Assembly (NCBI GenBank): GCA_030266845.1
Contig: JAJDIT010000011.1
Location: 1 to 32,808, forward strand
Length of the DNA stretch: 32,808 nucleotides
DNA from: Acholeplasma sp. OttesenSCG-928-E16
GTDB lineage: Bacteria > Bacillota_I > Bacilli_A > Acholeplasmatales > Acholeplasmataceae
Reading direction: 5' to 3'
The notes under the pieces are model-generated. The model was not told the DNA's origin. It saw only the letters and a list, made by a program, of their open reading frames with translations, and ran no database searches. Shown piece by piece: positions 1-7,555 of the stretch (position 1 is the stretch's first letter; the number at the start of each line of letters is the position of its first letter). Position numbers and translations under genes: made by a program.

Positions 1-844
1 CCAAGACTGCCAGTTTTTCTCCTTTTAATAAAGCTAAATCATTTAAATGTCTTAGCATTACTTTTTTTATCTCAAGAGGCGTTGGTCGCTCTAAGATTTC
101 TCCCGTTTTTAAAAAATGATTTATTTCCTTAAAGATCCAAGGATTTCCAAGAGCACCTCTACCAATCATAATACCATCGCACCCTGTTTCTTCTAACATT
201 TTTTTGGCTTCATAACCATTTGTTATATCTCCATTACCAATTACTGGTATATTAACATTTTCCTTTACGGCTTTAATGATCTCTAAGTTTGCTTTACCGG
301 AGTACCCCTGTGCCCTAGTTCTAGCGTGAACCGTAATCATTAAGGCTCCTGCTCTTTCTATTTCTTTTGCAATTTCAACCGCATTTATTGATTTATCATC
401 CCAACCACTTCTTATTTTAACAGAAACTGGCTTACTCACATTTTTAACTATACTACTAACTATTTCATATACTAGTTTAGGATTTTTCATTAAGGCAGAG
501 CCGGCTTGATTTTTTAAAGCTACTTTTGGCACAGGACAGCCCATATTTATATCAATGATACTGCAGTCTACGTATTTATCAATGTAGATAGCTGCTTCAA
601 CCATGGTTTTTAAATCAGAACCAAATATTTGCTGAGATACTGGTTTTTCTAATGGGTTAATATATAAAATATCCTTAGTTTTTTGATTATTATAAAAAAG
701 CCCCTTATCAGAAACCATTTCAGCAACTACTAATCCCGCTCCCATTTCTCTACAAATCAATCTAAATGGACTATTACTTACACCCGCCATAGGAGCCAAT
801 ATTAAATTATTATCTAAGATAATATCTTTTATTTTTAACCTCAT
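1..844 (-). CDS. dusB: tRNA-dihydrouridine synthase, DusB type (3' end cut by window edge)
   Basis: Flavin enzyme that reduces specific uridines of tRNA to dihydrouridine with NADPH. Reading the minus strand from the ATG at 844 gives 281 residues with no stop before the window edge; family members are usually 310-330 residues, so only the C-terminal helical domain is missing. Visible signatures are LAPMAGVSNSPFR (about residues 15-27, FMN-binding barrel start), NMGCPVPKV with the likely catalytic general acid Cys103, VHARTRAQGYSG, and GIMIGRGALGNPW near the FMN phosphate site. The start has a GGTGA ribosome site 4-8 bases upstream. It is divergent from hslO; in Bacillus both genes lie in the same ftsH-lysS neighbourhood. 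The assignment to the Dus family is very firm, to the DusB subgroup good. Confidence 0.93.
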   Translation of the reverse strand, partial: MRLKIKDIILDNNLILAPMAGVSNSPFRLICREMGAGLVVAEMVSDKGLFYNNQKTKDILYINPLEKPVSQQIFGSDLKTMVEAAIYIDKYVDCSIIDINMGCPVPKVALKNQAGSALMKNPKLVYEIVSSIVKNVSKPVSVKIRSGWDDKSINAVEIAKEIERAGALMITVHARTRAQGYSGKANLEIIKAVKENVNIPVIGNGDITNGYEAKKMLEETGCDGIMIGRGALGNPWIFKEINHFLKTGEILERPTPLEIKKVMLRHLNDLALLKGEKLAVL

Positions 845-898
845 AATTCACCATGTGTAATTATACACTAAAATTATGATAAAATGAAAAAGGTGATT
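845..898. promoter_or_regulatory. divergent dusB/hslO promoter region
   Basis: The short gap between the two divergent genes holds TATAAT on the minus strand (plus 860-865), placed so that the dusB transcript would start about a dozen bases before its ATG, and TATGAT on the plus strand (875-880) for hslO. No good -35 element is visible for either. GTGTA-ATTA-TACAC at 855-868 is a small inverted repeat over the dusB -10. Assigned by position and match to the -10 consensus only. Confidence 0.45.
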
Positions 899-901
899 AT
901 G

Positions 902-1792
902 ATGGATTATTGTTTAATTTCAACTGCATATAATAAGAATGTAAGAATTTATGTGGCGAGTACCACGAATTTGGTCGAAAAAGCTCGTAAAATACACGAT
1001 ACATGGCCAACCGCTTCAGCCGCACTAGGTCGTTTTTTAACTATCTCATTAATGATGGGACTTATGTATAAGGACGATGAAAGGCTAACAATTAAATTAG
1101 ACGGAGACGGTCCGCTTGGTTTTATTCTTGCTGATGTATCAGGAAAGGGAACAATAAGAGCCGATATTGAAAACCCTCATGTTTATTTAAAATATGATGA
1201 AGGTCCTAAAAAGGGTAAGTTAAATGTTTCTGCTGCCGTTGGAAAAGGTTATCTAACTATTACAAAAGACTTAAATATGAAAAACTACTTCACATCGTCA
1301 GTTGAAATAGTCTCTGGTGAAATAGCGGAAGATTTTAATTATTATTTTTTTACCAGTGAACAAACTCCTTCTAGTGTTGCCGCTGGCGTTTTAGTTAATA
1401 CTGATCAATCTATTTTGGCAAGCGGAGGGTTTATCATTCAAGCATTACCTAACTGTGATGAATCAGCAATAATTTCCATCGAAGAAATACTAAAAAACAT
1501 TGAACCAATTTCTAAGATGATTCATGAAAATAAAACACCAGAGGATATTTTGCATATCCTATCAAATGGGACTGAAGAAATCCTTGATAAAAGAGAACTA
1601 AAGTATCATTGTTCTTGTTCCAAAAAGAAGTTTGAAAAAGCACTTTTTTCTTTGGAAACCAGCGTTTTGGATGAAATGATTAAAGAAGATAAAAAGGCAG
1701 AAATAGTCTGTAACTTCTGTCACAAAAAATACTTTTTTGATGAATCACAATTAATTAACCTAAGGAATAAAAAAAAATCCCTACCTAAGTAG
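902..1792 (+). CDS. hslO: Hsp33 redox-regulated holdase chaperone
   Basis: Cytoplasmic chaperone that is switched on by oxidation: four cysteines bind zinc when reduced and form disulfides under oxidative stress, exposing a surface that holds unfolding proteins. The C-terminal zinc centre is clear as C-x-C (HCSCSKKK) and C-x-x-C (VCNFCHKKY) in the last 60 residues, and the N-terminal MDYCLISTAYNKNVRIYV is typical of the family. In-frame ATG codons lie at 884, 899 and 902. I chose 902 because AAGGTG at 889-894 is then spaced 7 bases from the start and the protein begins as family members do; 899 is nearly as good. This gives 296 residues, a normal length. The stop codon lies inside the terminator stem. 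Confidence 0.95.
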   Translation: MDYCLISTAYNKNVRIYVASTTNLVEKARKIHDTWPTASAALGRFLTISLMMGLMYKDDERLTIKLDGDGPLGFILADVSGKGTIRADIENPHVYLKYDEGPKKGKLNVSAAVGKGYLTITKDLNMKNYFTSSVEIVSGEIAEDFNYYFFTSEQTPSSVAAGVLVNTDQSILASGGFIIQALPNCDESAIISIEEILKNIEPISKMIHENKTPEDILHILSNGTEEILDKRELKYHCSCSKKKFEKALFSLETSVLDEMIKEDKKAEIVCNFCHKKYFFDESQLINLRNKKKSLPK

Positions 1793-1804
1793 GGGTATTT
1801 TTTT
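1769..1804. terminator. bidirectional terminator between hslO and the 4-helix membrane protein gene
   Basis: CCCTAC (1779-1784) pairs with GTAGGG (1789-1794) around a CTAA loop. An A-run at 1769-1777 and a T-run at 1798-1804 give a U-tract on either strand, so it can stop both converging transcripts. The hslO stop TAG (1790-1792) is in the right arm, and the stop of the convergent gene lies in the T-run. Confidence 0.8.
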
Positions 1805-2297
1805 ATTCAGCCTTGTTGTCCTCTTCTTTTTCATCCACTTCTGTAGCAGTCATATCCATAATAGCATCATGTTTTGTTGTATCTACTGCTCTTGATTGAA
1901 GTCCGCCTTGTTTTTTACGTGTAGAAATAGCATAACTAATAAATATACCTAATCCAAAAACAAAACCGAAAATCAAATCAACAGCGAATCCAGAAGCGAT
2001 CTCTTTAATAGCGAATAGTTCGCTAATCGTCATTGCATTTTCTTGAGCAATAATACCTAAAACAATCATTTCCGCCAAAAATACTTCTACAATGATCACT
2101 GCACTACCAACGAAAAACGGAACCTTTGATTTATCTTCTTTATTATACTTATTGTATCCAACAAAGAACAATATCCCCATCAAAGCCGCTGCCCATCCAG
2201 CAACAATACCGACAAATGCCCCTAAAATGATCCACAAAGCAACTCCACCCAAAGAAAAAGCGATTCCTACCAAATAACCTTTTACCGTGTTTGACAT
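1803..2297 (-). CDS. small four-helix membrane protein, unknown function
   Basis: Not recognised as a named family. The 164 residues contain four hydrophobic helices: roughly 6-27, 30-48, 61-84 and 100-122, then a charged tail of about 40 residues that starts with TRKKQGG and ends very acidic (VDEKEEDNKAE). Glycine and alanine are frequent in the helices, as in small packing-type membrane proteins. The start at 2297 (MSNTVKGYL) is preferred over an in-frame ATG at 2312 because a strong GGGAGGAAATT ribosome site stands just before it; the upstream ATG would have none. The gene is divergent from the glycine-zipper gene at 2361, whose promoter -35 overlaps this start codon. Being a gene is well supported by start, terminator and composition; function is open. 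Confidence 0.75.
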   Translation of the reverse strand: MSNTVKGYLVGIAFSLGGVALWIILGAFVGIVAGWAAALMGILFFVGYNKYNKEDKSKVPFFVGSAVIIVEVFLAEMIVLGIIAQENAMTISELFAIKEIASGFAVDLIFGFVFGLGIFISYAISTRKKQGGLQSRAVDTTKHDAIMDMTATEVDEKEEDNKAE

Positions 2298-2319
2298 AAT
2301 TTCCTCCCTCATTTATAAT
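2291..2319 (+). promoter_or_regulatory. perfect consensus promoter for the glycine-zipper gene
   Basis: TTGACA (2291-2296), 17 bases, TATAAT (2314-2319): an exact match to the housekeeping sigma consensus with ideal spacing. Transcription would start near 2326, giving a leader of about 35 bases to the ATG at 2361. The -35 overlaps the start codon (2295-2297) of the divergent gene. Confidence 0.8.
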
Positions 2320-2321
2320 TA

Positions 2322-2327
2322 ATTATA
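2322..2327 (-). promoter_or_regulatory. candidate -10 for the divergent membrane-protein gene
   Basis: Read on the minus strand this is TATAAT, the other half of the palindrome TTATAATTAATTATAA (2313-2328). It would start transcripts about 17 bases before the ATG at 2297. The -35 position holds no recognisable element, so this is weaker than the plus-strand promoter. Confidence 0.4.
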
Positions 2328-2360
2328 ACATAATAGATTTTAAAGAAAAGAGGGAAAATA

Positions 2361-2780
2361 ATGATAGACCACCAAAGAACGATTAATAAACTATTAGAGG
2401 GAGGTTATATAACCAAAGACGATCTAGTAGTTGTTGGAAGTACGACTCCTTCTGCTACCCAACTTGGATTGTTTGGAGCACTAGGCGGAGCAATTGGAGG
2501 AGCAATTGCAGCATCAAATATAAAACCATATATCATCGCGGTAAATCCTGAAAAAATTAGATTTTTTGAGATTGATAAAAAGACTGGAGCTTTTTTAAAT
2601 CGATATTCTGAAATCAAGAAAACTGAAATTAGAAAAATTAGAGTTGGCAGATATCGCTTTTCACTTTCAACTTTGGATTTAAATGAATCCTTTCAATACT
2701 ATAAAAAAGTAAACGGCTTTAACCAAGTTGAAAAAGCCAAACAATTGAATGAATTTATGAAACTTAATTATAAAAAATAA
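2361..2780 (+). CDS. glycine-zipper protein, unknown function
   Basis: A 139-residue protein I cannot name. Residues about 35-53 form a glycine-rich hydrophobic stretch (LFGALGGAIGGAIAA) of the glycine-zipper type, which may insert in a membrane or pack as a helical hairpin. The region after it alternates hydrophobic and charged residues (YIIAVNPEKIRFFEIDKKTG...) and resembles a small beta-rich PH-like or YokE-like domain, but this is only an impression. A helical tail closes the protein. The start has an AGAGGGA ribosome site. It has its own exact consensus promoter and shares a terminator with maf, so it is a single-gene transcript and probably well expressed. Confidence 0.75.
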   Translation: MIDHQRTINKLLEGGYITKDDLVVVGSTTPSATQLGLFGALGGAIGGAIAASNIKPYIIAVNPEKIRFFEIDKKTGAFLNRYSEIKKTEIRKIRVGRYRFSLSTLDLNESFQYYKKVNGFNQVEKAKQLNEFMKLNYKK

Positions 2781-2802
2781 CGCTTATTAAAGCGTTATTT
2801 TT
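2772..2802. terminator. bidirectional terminator shared by the glycine-zipper gene and maf
   Basis: TAACGCTT (2778-2785) and AAGCGTTA (2790-2797) form an eight-pair stem with loop ATTA. T-runs follow in both directions (2798-2802 on plus, the A-run 2772-2777 read on minus). The stop codons of both convergent genes sit in the two arms and pair with each other. Confidence 0.85.
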
Positions 2803-3355
2803 GTATCTCGTTAATCCTTTTTATTACTTCTTTTAAAGGGAGTCCTACGATTGTAAAGAAATCGCCATCATACTTTTCGACCAACATTCCACCTTGATCT
2901 TGAATGGCATAAGCTCCTGCCTTATCCATCGGTTCCTTAGTCTTCACATAGTCCTTTATTTCAATTTCAGTAAGTTTTTTTAACGTTACACTTGCCTTGC
3001 TAGAAAAAGTATCTATTATACCATTATGATAAATCGCGACTCCGGTAATAACGTTATGAGTTTTACCGTTTAATTCAGTTAGCATGTTAATCGCATCTAT
3101 TTCATCCTTTGGTTTCCCATATATTTTATTGTCTAAAAAAACAGCCGTGTCTGCGCCAATAATAATATCTTCTTTAAAATCAACAGCTACTGCTTCAACC
3201 TTCGCCTTAGCAATTTTAATTACCGCTTCTTCTGGACTAAGTCTTGATATATCAATTAATGATTCATCTATTTCCTTAGTTTTAATAACAAATTCTAATC
3301 CCGTGTCAGCAAGCAGTTTAGCTCTTCTTGGAGAGCTGCTAGCAAGAATAATCAT
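2795..3355 (-). CDS. maf: Maf-type nucleoside triphosphate pyrophosphatase
   Basis: House-cleaning enzyme that hydrolyses non-canonical or surplus nucleoside triphosphates to monophosphates; Maf paralogues prefer dTTP/UTP or modified bases. The 186-residue length is normal. Signature parts are the N-terminal ASSSPRRAKLL (residues 5-15), the GADTAV acidic site, the KPKDEIDA stretch, and KAGAYAIQDQGGMLVEKYDGDFFTIVGLPL-like C-terminal block, of which KAGAYAIQ and GDFFTIVGLP are the diagnostic pieces. These features suit the dTTP/UTP-specific branch (YhdE/Maf), but specificity is an inference. An AAGGGG site precedes the start. It is divergent from tilS and has an extended -10 promoter. Confidence 0.92.
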   Translation of the reverse strand: MIILASSSPRRAKLLADTGLEFVIKTKEIDESLIDISRLSPEEAVIKIAKAKVEAVAVDFKEDIIIGADTAVFLDNKIYGKPKDEIDAINMLTELNGKTHNVITGVAIYHNGIIDTFSSKASVTLKKLTEIEIKDYVKTKEPMDKAGAYAIQDQGGMLVEKYDGDFFTIVGLPLKEVIKRINEIQK

Positions 3356-3378
3356 ACTTCATTCCCCTTTTGTGAAGT

Positions 3379-3387
3379 ATTATATCA
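3379..3387 (-). promoter_or_regulatory. extended -10 promoter of maf
   Basis: Minus strand reads TGATATAAT, an extended -10 (TGnTATAAT), 23 bases before the maf start. No clear -35. Confidence 0.6.
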
Positions 3388-3412
3388 TATATTTTTTTAT
3401 TTAGATATTTTT

Positions 3413-3421
3413 TGTTATAAT
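3413..3421 (+). promoter_or_regulatory. extended -10 promoter of the tilS operon
   Basis: TGTTATAAT ends only 9 bases before the tilS ATG at 3431. The predicted start site (about 3428) leaves a leader of 0-3 bases and no room for a ribosome site. The -35 position holds only T. No read-through can come from upstream because maf is divergent. Confidence 0.6.
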
Positions 3422-3430
3422 ACTATTGTT

Positions 3431-4717
3431 ATGAAAGAACTATCAAAATATTTAATTAAAGAATTAAATATACCCCTAAAATCGACTTTGATTCTTTCCA
3501 TAAGCGGGGGAGTAGACTCCATGGTGTTATTAAATTTAATGACCTCTTTTGACTATAATTTGGTTGTTGTTCACTTTAATCATCAAAAAAGAGTCGACTC
3601 AATCAATGATAAGGCACTTGTAGAAAATTATTGTCAAATTAATAATATTCCTTTTGAATATTTCAAACTAAACATTCCAAAGAAAAACTTTCAAGAACAA
3701 GCACGACTAGAGAGAAACCATTATTTAGAACTGACAGCTAGAAAATATAACACCAAATATATATTTACGGCTCACCATCTTGATGACTTATTAGAAACAA
3801 TCTTGATGAAACTATCAAGAGGTTCTAATCTTTATGGTTACGCCGGTATGCAACCTATCACAAAATCTAATTCACTATTATATATCAAACCTTTTTTATA
3901 TTATTCAAAAGAGCAAATTTACTCTTATGCTATAAACAATAATATCCAATATCTTGAAGATAGCACTAATAAAGAAGATTCTTATACAAGAAACCGATTT
4001 AGACACCATATCATTCCTGCTCTTAAATTAGAAAATCCAAACATCCTTGATAAAACAATTACCTATAGTATTCAACTTAATGATGCCTTTTCTTTTATTA
4101 GAAACACCTCAAAAAAACATCTCTCTTCTACTGGCAAGTATGATTTAAAATCATTCTTATCCTTAGATTCAGCTATTCAAAATGACTTACTATCACAGGT
4201 TTTGGAACATAAGAATATTGAACCAACCTTTAAGCTTCTTCAAAAAATCAAGGAGATTATATCTAATAATAAACCAAATGCTTCTTATAAATTAAAGGGC
4301 AAATACTACTTTATTAAATCCTATAACACTTTTTATATTGGTGAGCTTAACCCCTTATCTCCCTTTATCAAAAATGTTGAGTTTGAAAACAAAATATGTG
4401 TTTCTAATCAATCATTTACATTTTTTAACAAAAAAGGTGATTTACTACAAGAAGCTATCATAATATGCTATAATGAGTTATCATTTCCACTAAAAATTCG
4501 TTCACGAATTGATGGGGATGTCTTAGAGTTTGAATATGGCAGAAAAAAGTTAAAGGACTTCTTAATTGATAAGAAAATCCCTAAAAATGAACGAGATAAT
4601 CTTATCATCATTTCTGATTCAAACAATAGAATCATTTTTATTCCAAATCTTTATACAAACAAAACACTTGGAACTAAAAATGAAATGTACTTAATAATGG
4701 AGGATTCAAATGCATAA
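3431..4717 (+). CDS. tilS: tRNA(Ile)-lysidine synthetase
   Basis: Attaches lysine to C34 of tRNA-Ile(CAU), so that the tRNA reads AUA instead of AUG and is charged with isoleucine; an essential reaction. The PP-loop ATP site SGGVDS is at residues 25-30, followed by VVHFNHQKR and the HHLDDLLETILMKLSRGS block that continues the adenylation fold. The C-terminal part contains RSRIDGDVLEF and KLKDFLIDKKIP, as in the TilS C-terminal domain. Length (428) is normal. There is no ribosome site before the ATG, and a promoter -10 lies immediately upstream, so the mRNA may be leaderless. It is the first gene of tilS-hpt-ftsH-rqcP and overlaps hpt by 8 bases. Confidence 0.95.
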   Translation: MKELSKYLIKELNIPLKSTLILSISGGVDSMVLLNLMTSFDYNLVVVHFNHQKRVDSINDKALVENYCQINNIPFEYFKLNIPKKNFQEQARLERNHYLELTARKYNTKYIFTAHHLDDLLETILMKLSRGSNLYGYAGMQPITKSNSLLYIKPFLYYSKEQIYSYAINNNIQYLEDSTNKEDSYTRNRFRHHIIPALKLENPNILDKTITYSIQLNDAFSFIRNTSKKHLSSTGKYDLKSFLSLDSAIQNDLLSQVLEHKNIEPTFKLLQKIKEIISNNKPNASYKLKGKYYFIKSYNTFYIGELNPLSPFIKNVEFENKICVSNQSFTFFNKKGDLLQEAIIICYNELSFPLKIRSRIDGDVLEFEYGRKKLKDFLIDKKIPKNERDNLIIISDSNNRIIFIPNLYTNKTLGTKNEMYLIMEDSNA

Positions 4718-5243
4718 TGATATCGAAAAAGTACTCTTAAGTGAAAAAGAAATCCAAGAGATATGTTGTAACCTAGGATCAAGAATTACTGATGATTATA
4801 AAGATAAGTCACTCATCTTAATCGGATTATTAAAAGGATGCAATCCCTTTTTGTCTGATCTCTCTAAAAGAATAAACTTACCCCTTGAAATCTATTATAT
4901 GAAAGCCTCAAGCTACAAAGGTAGAGAATCTAGTGGTAATGTAAAGATTGATTTAGATATCGACATCGATATTAAAGACAAAGATGTCTTATTAGTTGAG
5001 GATATTGTCGACACTGGTTCTACTCTCACTAAAGTCATCTCATTGCTTAAAATGAGAAAAGCTTCTTCTATCAAGGTGGTTTCTCTTCTTGATAAACCAG
5101 AAGGTAGATTAGTTCCCTTTGAAGCTGACTATGTAGGAAAAACAATTCCAAAAGTATTCGTTGTAGGATATGGACTTGATTTTAATGAAAGATATCGTAA
5201 TCTTCCTTATATCGGAATTTTAAAGAAAGCAATATATATATAA
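4710..5243 (+). CDS. hpt: hypoxanthine phosphoribosyltransferase
   Basis: Purine salvage: hypoxanthine or guanine plus PRPP gives IMP or GMP. The PRPP-binding signature VLLVEDIVDTGSTL (about residues 93-106) is complete, with the flexible loop MKASSYKGRESSG before it and the base-binding VVGYGLDFNERYRNLPYIG near the end. Length (177) is normal. GGAGG at 4699-4703 lies inside the end of tilS, and the ATG overlaps that gene by 8 bases, so translation is coupled. The tilS-hpt-ftsH order is the one seen in Bacillus and many other Gram-positives. The run DLDIDIDIKDKD is a local acidic oddity in a surface region. Confidence 0.95.
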   Translation: MHNDIEKVLLSEKEIQEICCNLGSRITDDYKDKSLILIGLLKGCNPFLSDLSKRINLPLEIYYMKASSYKGRESSGNVKIDLDIDIDIKDKDVLLVEDIVDTGSTLTKVISLLKMRKASSIKVVSLLDKPEGRLVPFEADYVGKTIPKVFVVGYGLDFNERYRNLPYIGILKKAIYI

Positions 5244-5257
5244 AGAGGTAATCGCAC

Positions 5258-7219
5258 ATGAATGAACAACAAACCCCAAGAAGAAGACCCGATTGGTGGG
5301 TAATACTCCTAGTAATGATCGTCATTATTGGGTCAATTTTCTTTTTCACGAATGCTTTTCAAACTCCTAAATTGGAGGTTACAGAAGAGTCATTGATGTA
5401 TCAAATTAAAGATAATAATATTGCCTATATCGAATTTGAACCGGCAGGTGGCACAAATGTTGATACTTGGATTTTCGTTGCTGAAGTCAGACAAAGACTT
5501 GACGCAGATGGAAACAAAATCGGTGGCAATAGTGGTTATACTTTAATAACAGGTGCTATCTACAATGGAATTGTTGATGGAACAACAACTCTAAAGATAA
5601 TTCAAACAGAACTTGGAAAATTCGCAAATACTGAATTTAAGATTAAAGTGGTTAGTGATTTTGATTGGCTTGGCTTAATCTTTACAATAGTCCCAATTAT
5701 CTTCATGGTAATAATGATTGTTGTATTATTTAAGAGCTTATCAGGGGCAGGCGGAAACAAGCAAGCCTTTGATTTTGGAAAATCTAGAGCTCGTCTTTCA
5801 AAAAATAAAGAGGTAACTTTTAAAGATGTTGCGGGTTGTGATGAAGAAAAGGAAGAATTAGAAGAAATTATCGATTTTCTTAAAAATCCTAAGAAATATG
5901 CCGATATGGGAGCTAAAATTCCAAAAGGTGTTTTGTTAGTTGGTTCACCAGGAACCGGAAAAACATTACTTGCAAAAGCCGTGTCTGGCGAAGCAAGCGT
6001 CCCTTTCTTCTCAATTAGTGGTTCTGACTTTGTTGAAATGTTTGTCGGTGTTGGTGCATCGCGTGTTAGGGATCTTTTCAAGGTTGCTAAAGAAAACTCT
6101 CCATGTATCATATTTATCGATGAAATCGATGCAGTCGGTAGACAAAGAGGCGCCGGTTTAGGTGGGGGCCATGACGAAAGAGAACAAACACTTAACCAAT
6201 TGTTAGTGGAAATGGATGGTTTTAGCACAAATCTAGGTATTATCATTATGGCAGCAACAAACCGCCCTGATGTATTAGACCCTGCATTGTTGAGACCTGG
6301 TCGTTTCGATAGACAAATCACTATTGACCTACCAGATGTTATTGGTAGAGAAGCTATATTAAAGGTTCATGCTAGAAACAAACGATTAGACAAAAACATT
6401 CGTTTTGATCACGTTGCACAAAGAATTCCTGGCTTCAGCGGTGCCGATATCGCTAACCTTTTAAACGAAGCAGCCTTACTGGCAGCTAGAGACAATCGTT
6501 CTTCTATTACAGAAAAGGATATTGATGAAGCAGTTGACAGAGTAATGATGGGACCTGCTAAGAAATCTAGAAAATATACTCCTGAAGAAAAGAAAACCGT
6601 TGCATATCATGAAGCAGGACACTCAGTAATTGGATTAAAGCTAAAAGATGCTAGAGTCGTACAAAAAGTTACTATCATTCCAAGAGGAAGAGCTGGTGGT
6701 TATAACCTTATGACCCCTGCACAAGAAACATACCTTTCAACGAAAGAATCGTTATTAGCGGAAATCACAAGTTTCTTAGGCGGTAGAGTGGCTGAAGAAA
6801 TAGTATTCAATACTGTTACTACTGGAGCATATGGAGATTTCCAATCAGCTACCCATATTGCTAGAGCGATGGTCACCGAATATGGGATGAGCGATTTAGG
6901 CCCTATTCAATATGAAAGTAGCGGAGGAAATGTATTCCTTGGAAGAGATTATTTCAAAGAAAAGAATTTCTCTGATCAAGTAGCTTTAGAAATTGATAAG
7001 GAAGTTCGTCATATTATCACTGATTGTTATGAAGAAGCAAGAAAAATAATCACTGAACACCGTGATTTATTAGATAGAATCGCTTATTATTTATTGGAAG
7101 TTGAAACATTAAATAAAGCAGATATTCAAGAAATTATGGAAACTGGCATTCTAAAATGGTGGGAAGATACTAAAGCAACTAAAAACAGAGCAGTTAATGA
7201 GGCAGCAAGTGCGGCTTGA
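5258..7219 (+). CDS. ftsH: ATP-dependent zinc metalloprotease FtsH
   Basis: Membrane-anchored hexameric AAA+ protease that degrades misfolded membrane proteins and regulatory proteins. Two transmembrane helices (about residues 13-31 and 137-159) bracket an extracytoplasmic domain of roughly 100 residues. Then come Walker A GSPGTGKT (229-236, Ser in place of the usual second Pro), Walker [10 protein letters not shown] (283-291), the second-region-of-homology RPGRFDRQ (346-353) with arginine fingers, and the zinc site HEAGH (451-455) with the third ligand in [10 protein letters not shown]. The 653-residue length is normal. An AGAGGT site lies 8 bases before the ATG. The end overlaps rqcP by 11 bases. 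Confidence 0.97.
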   Translation: MNEQQTPRRRPDWWVILLVMIVIIGSIFFFTNAFQTPKLEVTEESLMYQIKDNNIAYIEFEPAGGTNVDTWIFVAEVRQRLDADGNKIGGNSGYTLITGAIYNGIVDGTTTLKIIQTELGKFANTEFKIKVVSDFDWLGLIFTIVPIIFMVIMIVVLFKSLSGAGGNKQAFDFGKSRARLSKNKEVTFKDVAGCDEEKEELEEIIDFLKNPKKYADMGAKIPKGVLLVGSPGTGKTLLAKAVSGEASVPFFSISGSDFVEMFVGVGASRVRDLFKVAKENSPCIIFIDEIDAVGRQRGAGLGGGHDEREQTLNQLLVEMDGFSTNLGIIIMAATNRPDVLDPALLRPGRFDRQITIDLPDVIGREAILKVHARNKRLDKNIRFDHVAQRIPGFSGADIANLLNEAALLAARDNRSSITEKDIDEAVDRVMMGPAKKSRKYTPEEKKTVAYHEAGHSVIGLKLKDARVVQKVTIIPRGRAGGYNLMTPAQETYLSTKESLLAEITSFLGGRVAEEIVFNTVTTGAYGDFQSATHIARAMVTEYGMSDLGPIQYESSGGNVFLGRDYFKEKNFSDQVALEIDKEVRHIITDCYEEARKIITEHRDLLDRIAYYLLEVETLNKADIQEIMETGILKWWEDTKATKNRAVNEAASAA

Positions 7220-7469
7220 TAAATATTTAAAAGTATCTAGATTAATTAAAAGAAGAACAGTTGCAAAAGAGGCTTCCTTAAAAGAACGTATCGAAGTTAA
7301 CGGTAAAATTTCAAAACCTTCTACTTCTTTAAAAATAGGTGACATAATTACTTTGTTTTTTGGATTAAAGATTGTTAAGGTAAAGGTTACATCTCTCGAA
7401 CTTCTAAAAAATGAGTTAATGTATGAACTACTTAGTGAGGAAAAACAAAACAATAAAGAGGAAGCTTAA
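7209..7469 (+). CDS. rqcP: S4-domain ribosome quality control factor RqcP
   Basis: Small S4-type RNA-binding protein (Hsp15-like; YabO in B. subtilis). In B. subtilis RqcP binds the free large ribosomal subunit with RqcH and holds the P-site tRNA while RqcH adds alanine tails to stalled chains. The start [17 protein letters not shown] matches RqcP residue for residue over its first part, followed by a normal S4 fold and KVGD-like [11 protein letters not shown]. An in-frame ATG exists at 7197, but the GTG at 7209 is preferred: GAGG (7199-7202) stands 6 bases before it and the protein then begins exactly as the family does (86 residues). It overlaps ftsH by 11 bases, so it is translationally coupled. 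Functionally it fits beside FtsH as another protein quality control factor. Confidence 0.88.
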   Translation: MRLDKYLKVSRLIKRRTVAKEASLKERIEVNGKISKPSTSLKIGDIITLFFGLKIVKVKVTSLELLKNELMYELLSEEKQNNKEEA

Positions 7470-7490
7470 CAAAAAGCTTTCTCTTTTAAT
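7455..7490 (+). terminator. terminator of the tilS-hpt-ftsH-rqcP operon
   Basis: AAAGAGGAAGCTT (7455-7467) pairs over 13 positions, one of them G-U, with 7474-7486 around the loop AACAAA. The U-tract is short and partly inside the stem. The rqcP stop TAA (7467-7469) straddles stem and loop. Confidence 0.65.
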
Positions 7491-7501
7491 TAAAATAATG
7501 C

Positions 7502-7530
7502 TTAATAATATTATTTATCTATGATATAAT
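7502..7530 (+). promoter_or_regulatory. lysS promoter
   Basis: TTAATA (7502-7507), 17 bases, TATAAT (7525-7530) with TG one base upstream (extended -10, TGATATAAT). Start site near 7537; a GGAGG ribosome site follows at 7547-7551. Confidence 0.7.
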
Positions 7531-7555
7531 ATTACTTGCAAAAACGGAGGATTTT

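Noticed and set aside
3084-3404. Open frame opposite maf, plus strand
   Set aside because: Mirror frame of a well-conserved gene; low-complexity product and no start signal.
5602-6321. Long open frame on the minus strand within ftsH (239 codons)
   Set aside because: It lies wholly opposite the clearly coding AAA+ domain, has no ribosome site or promoter, and its product has no recognisable features.
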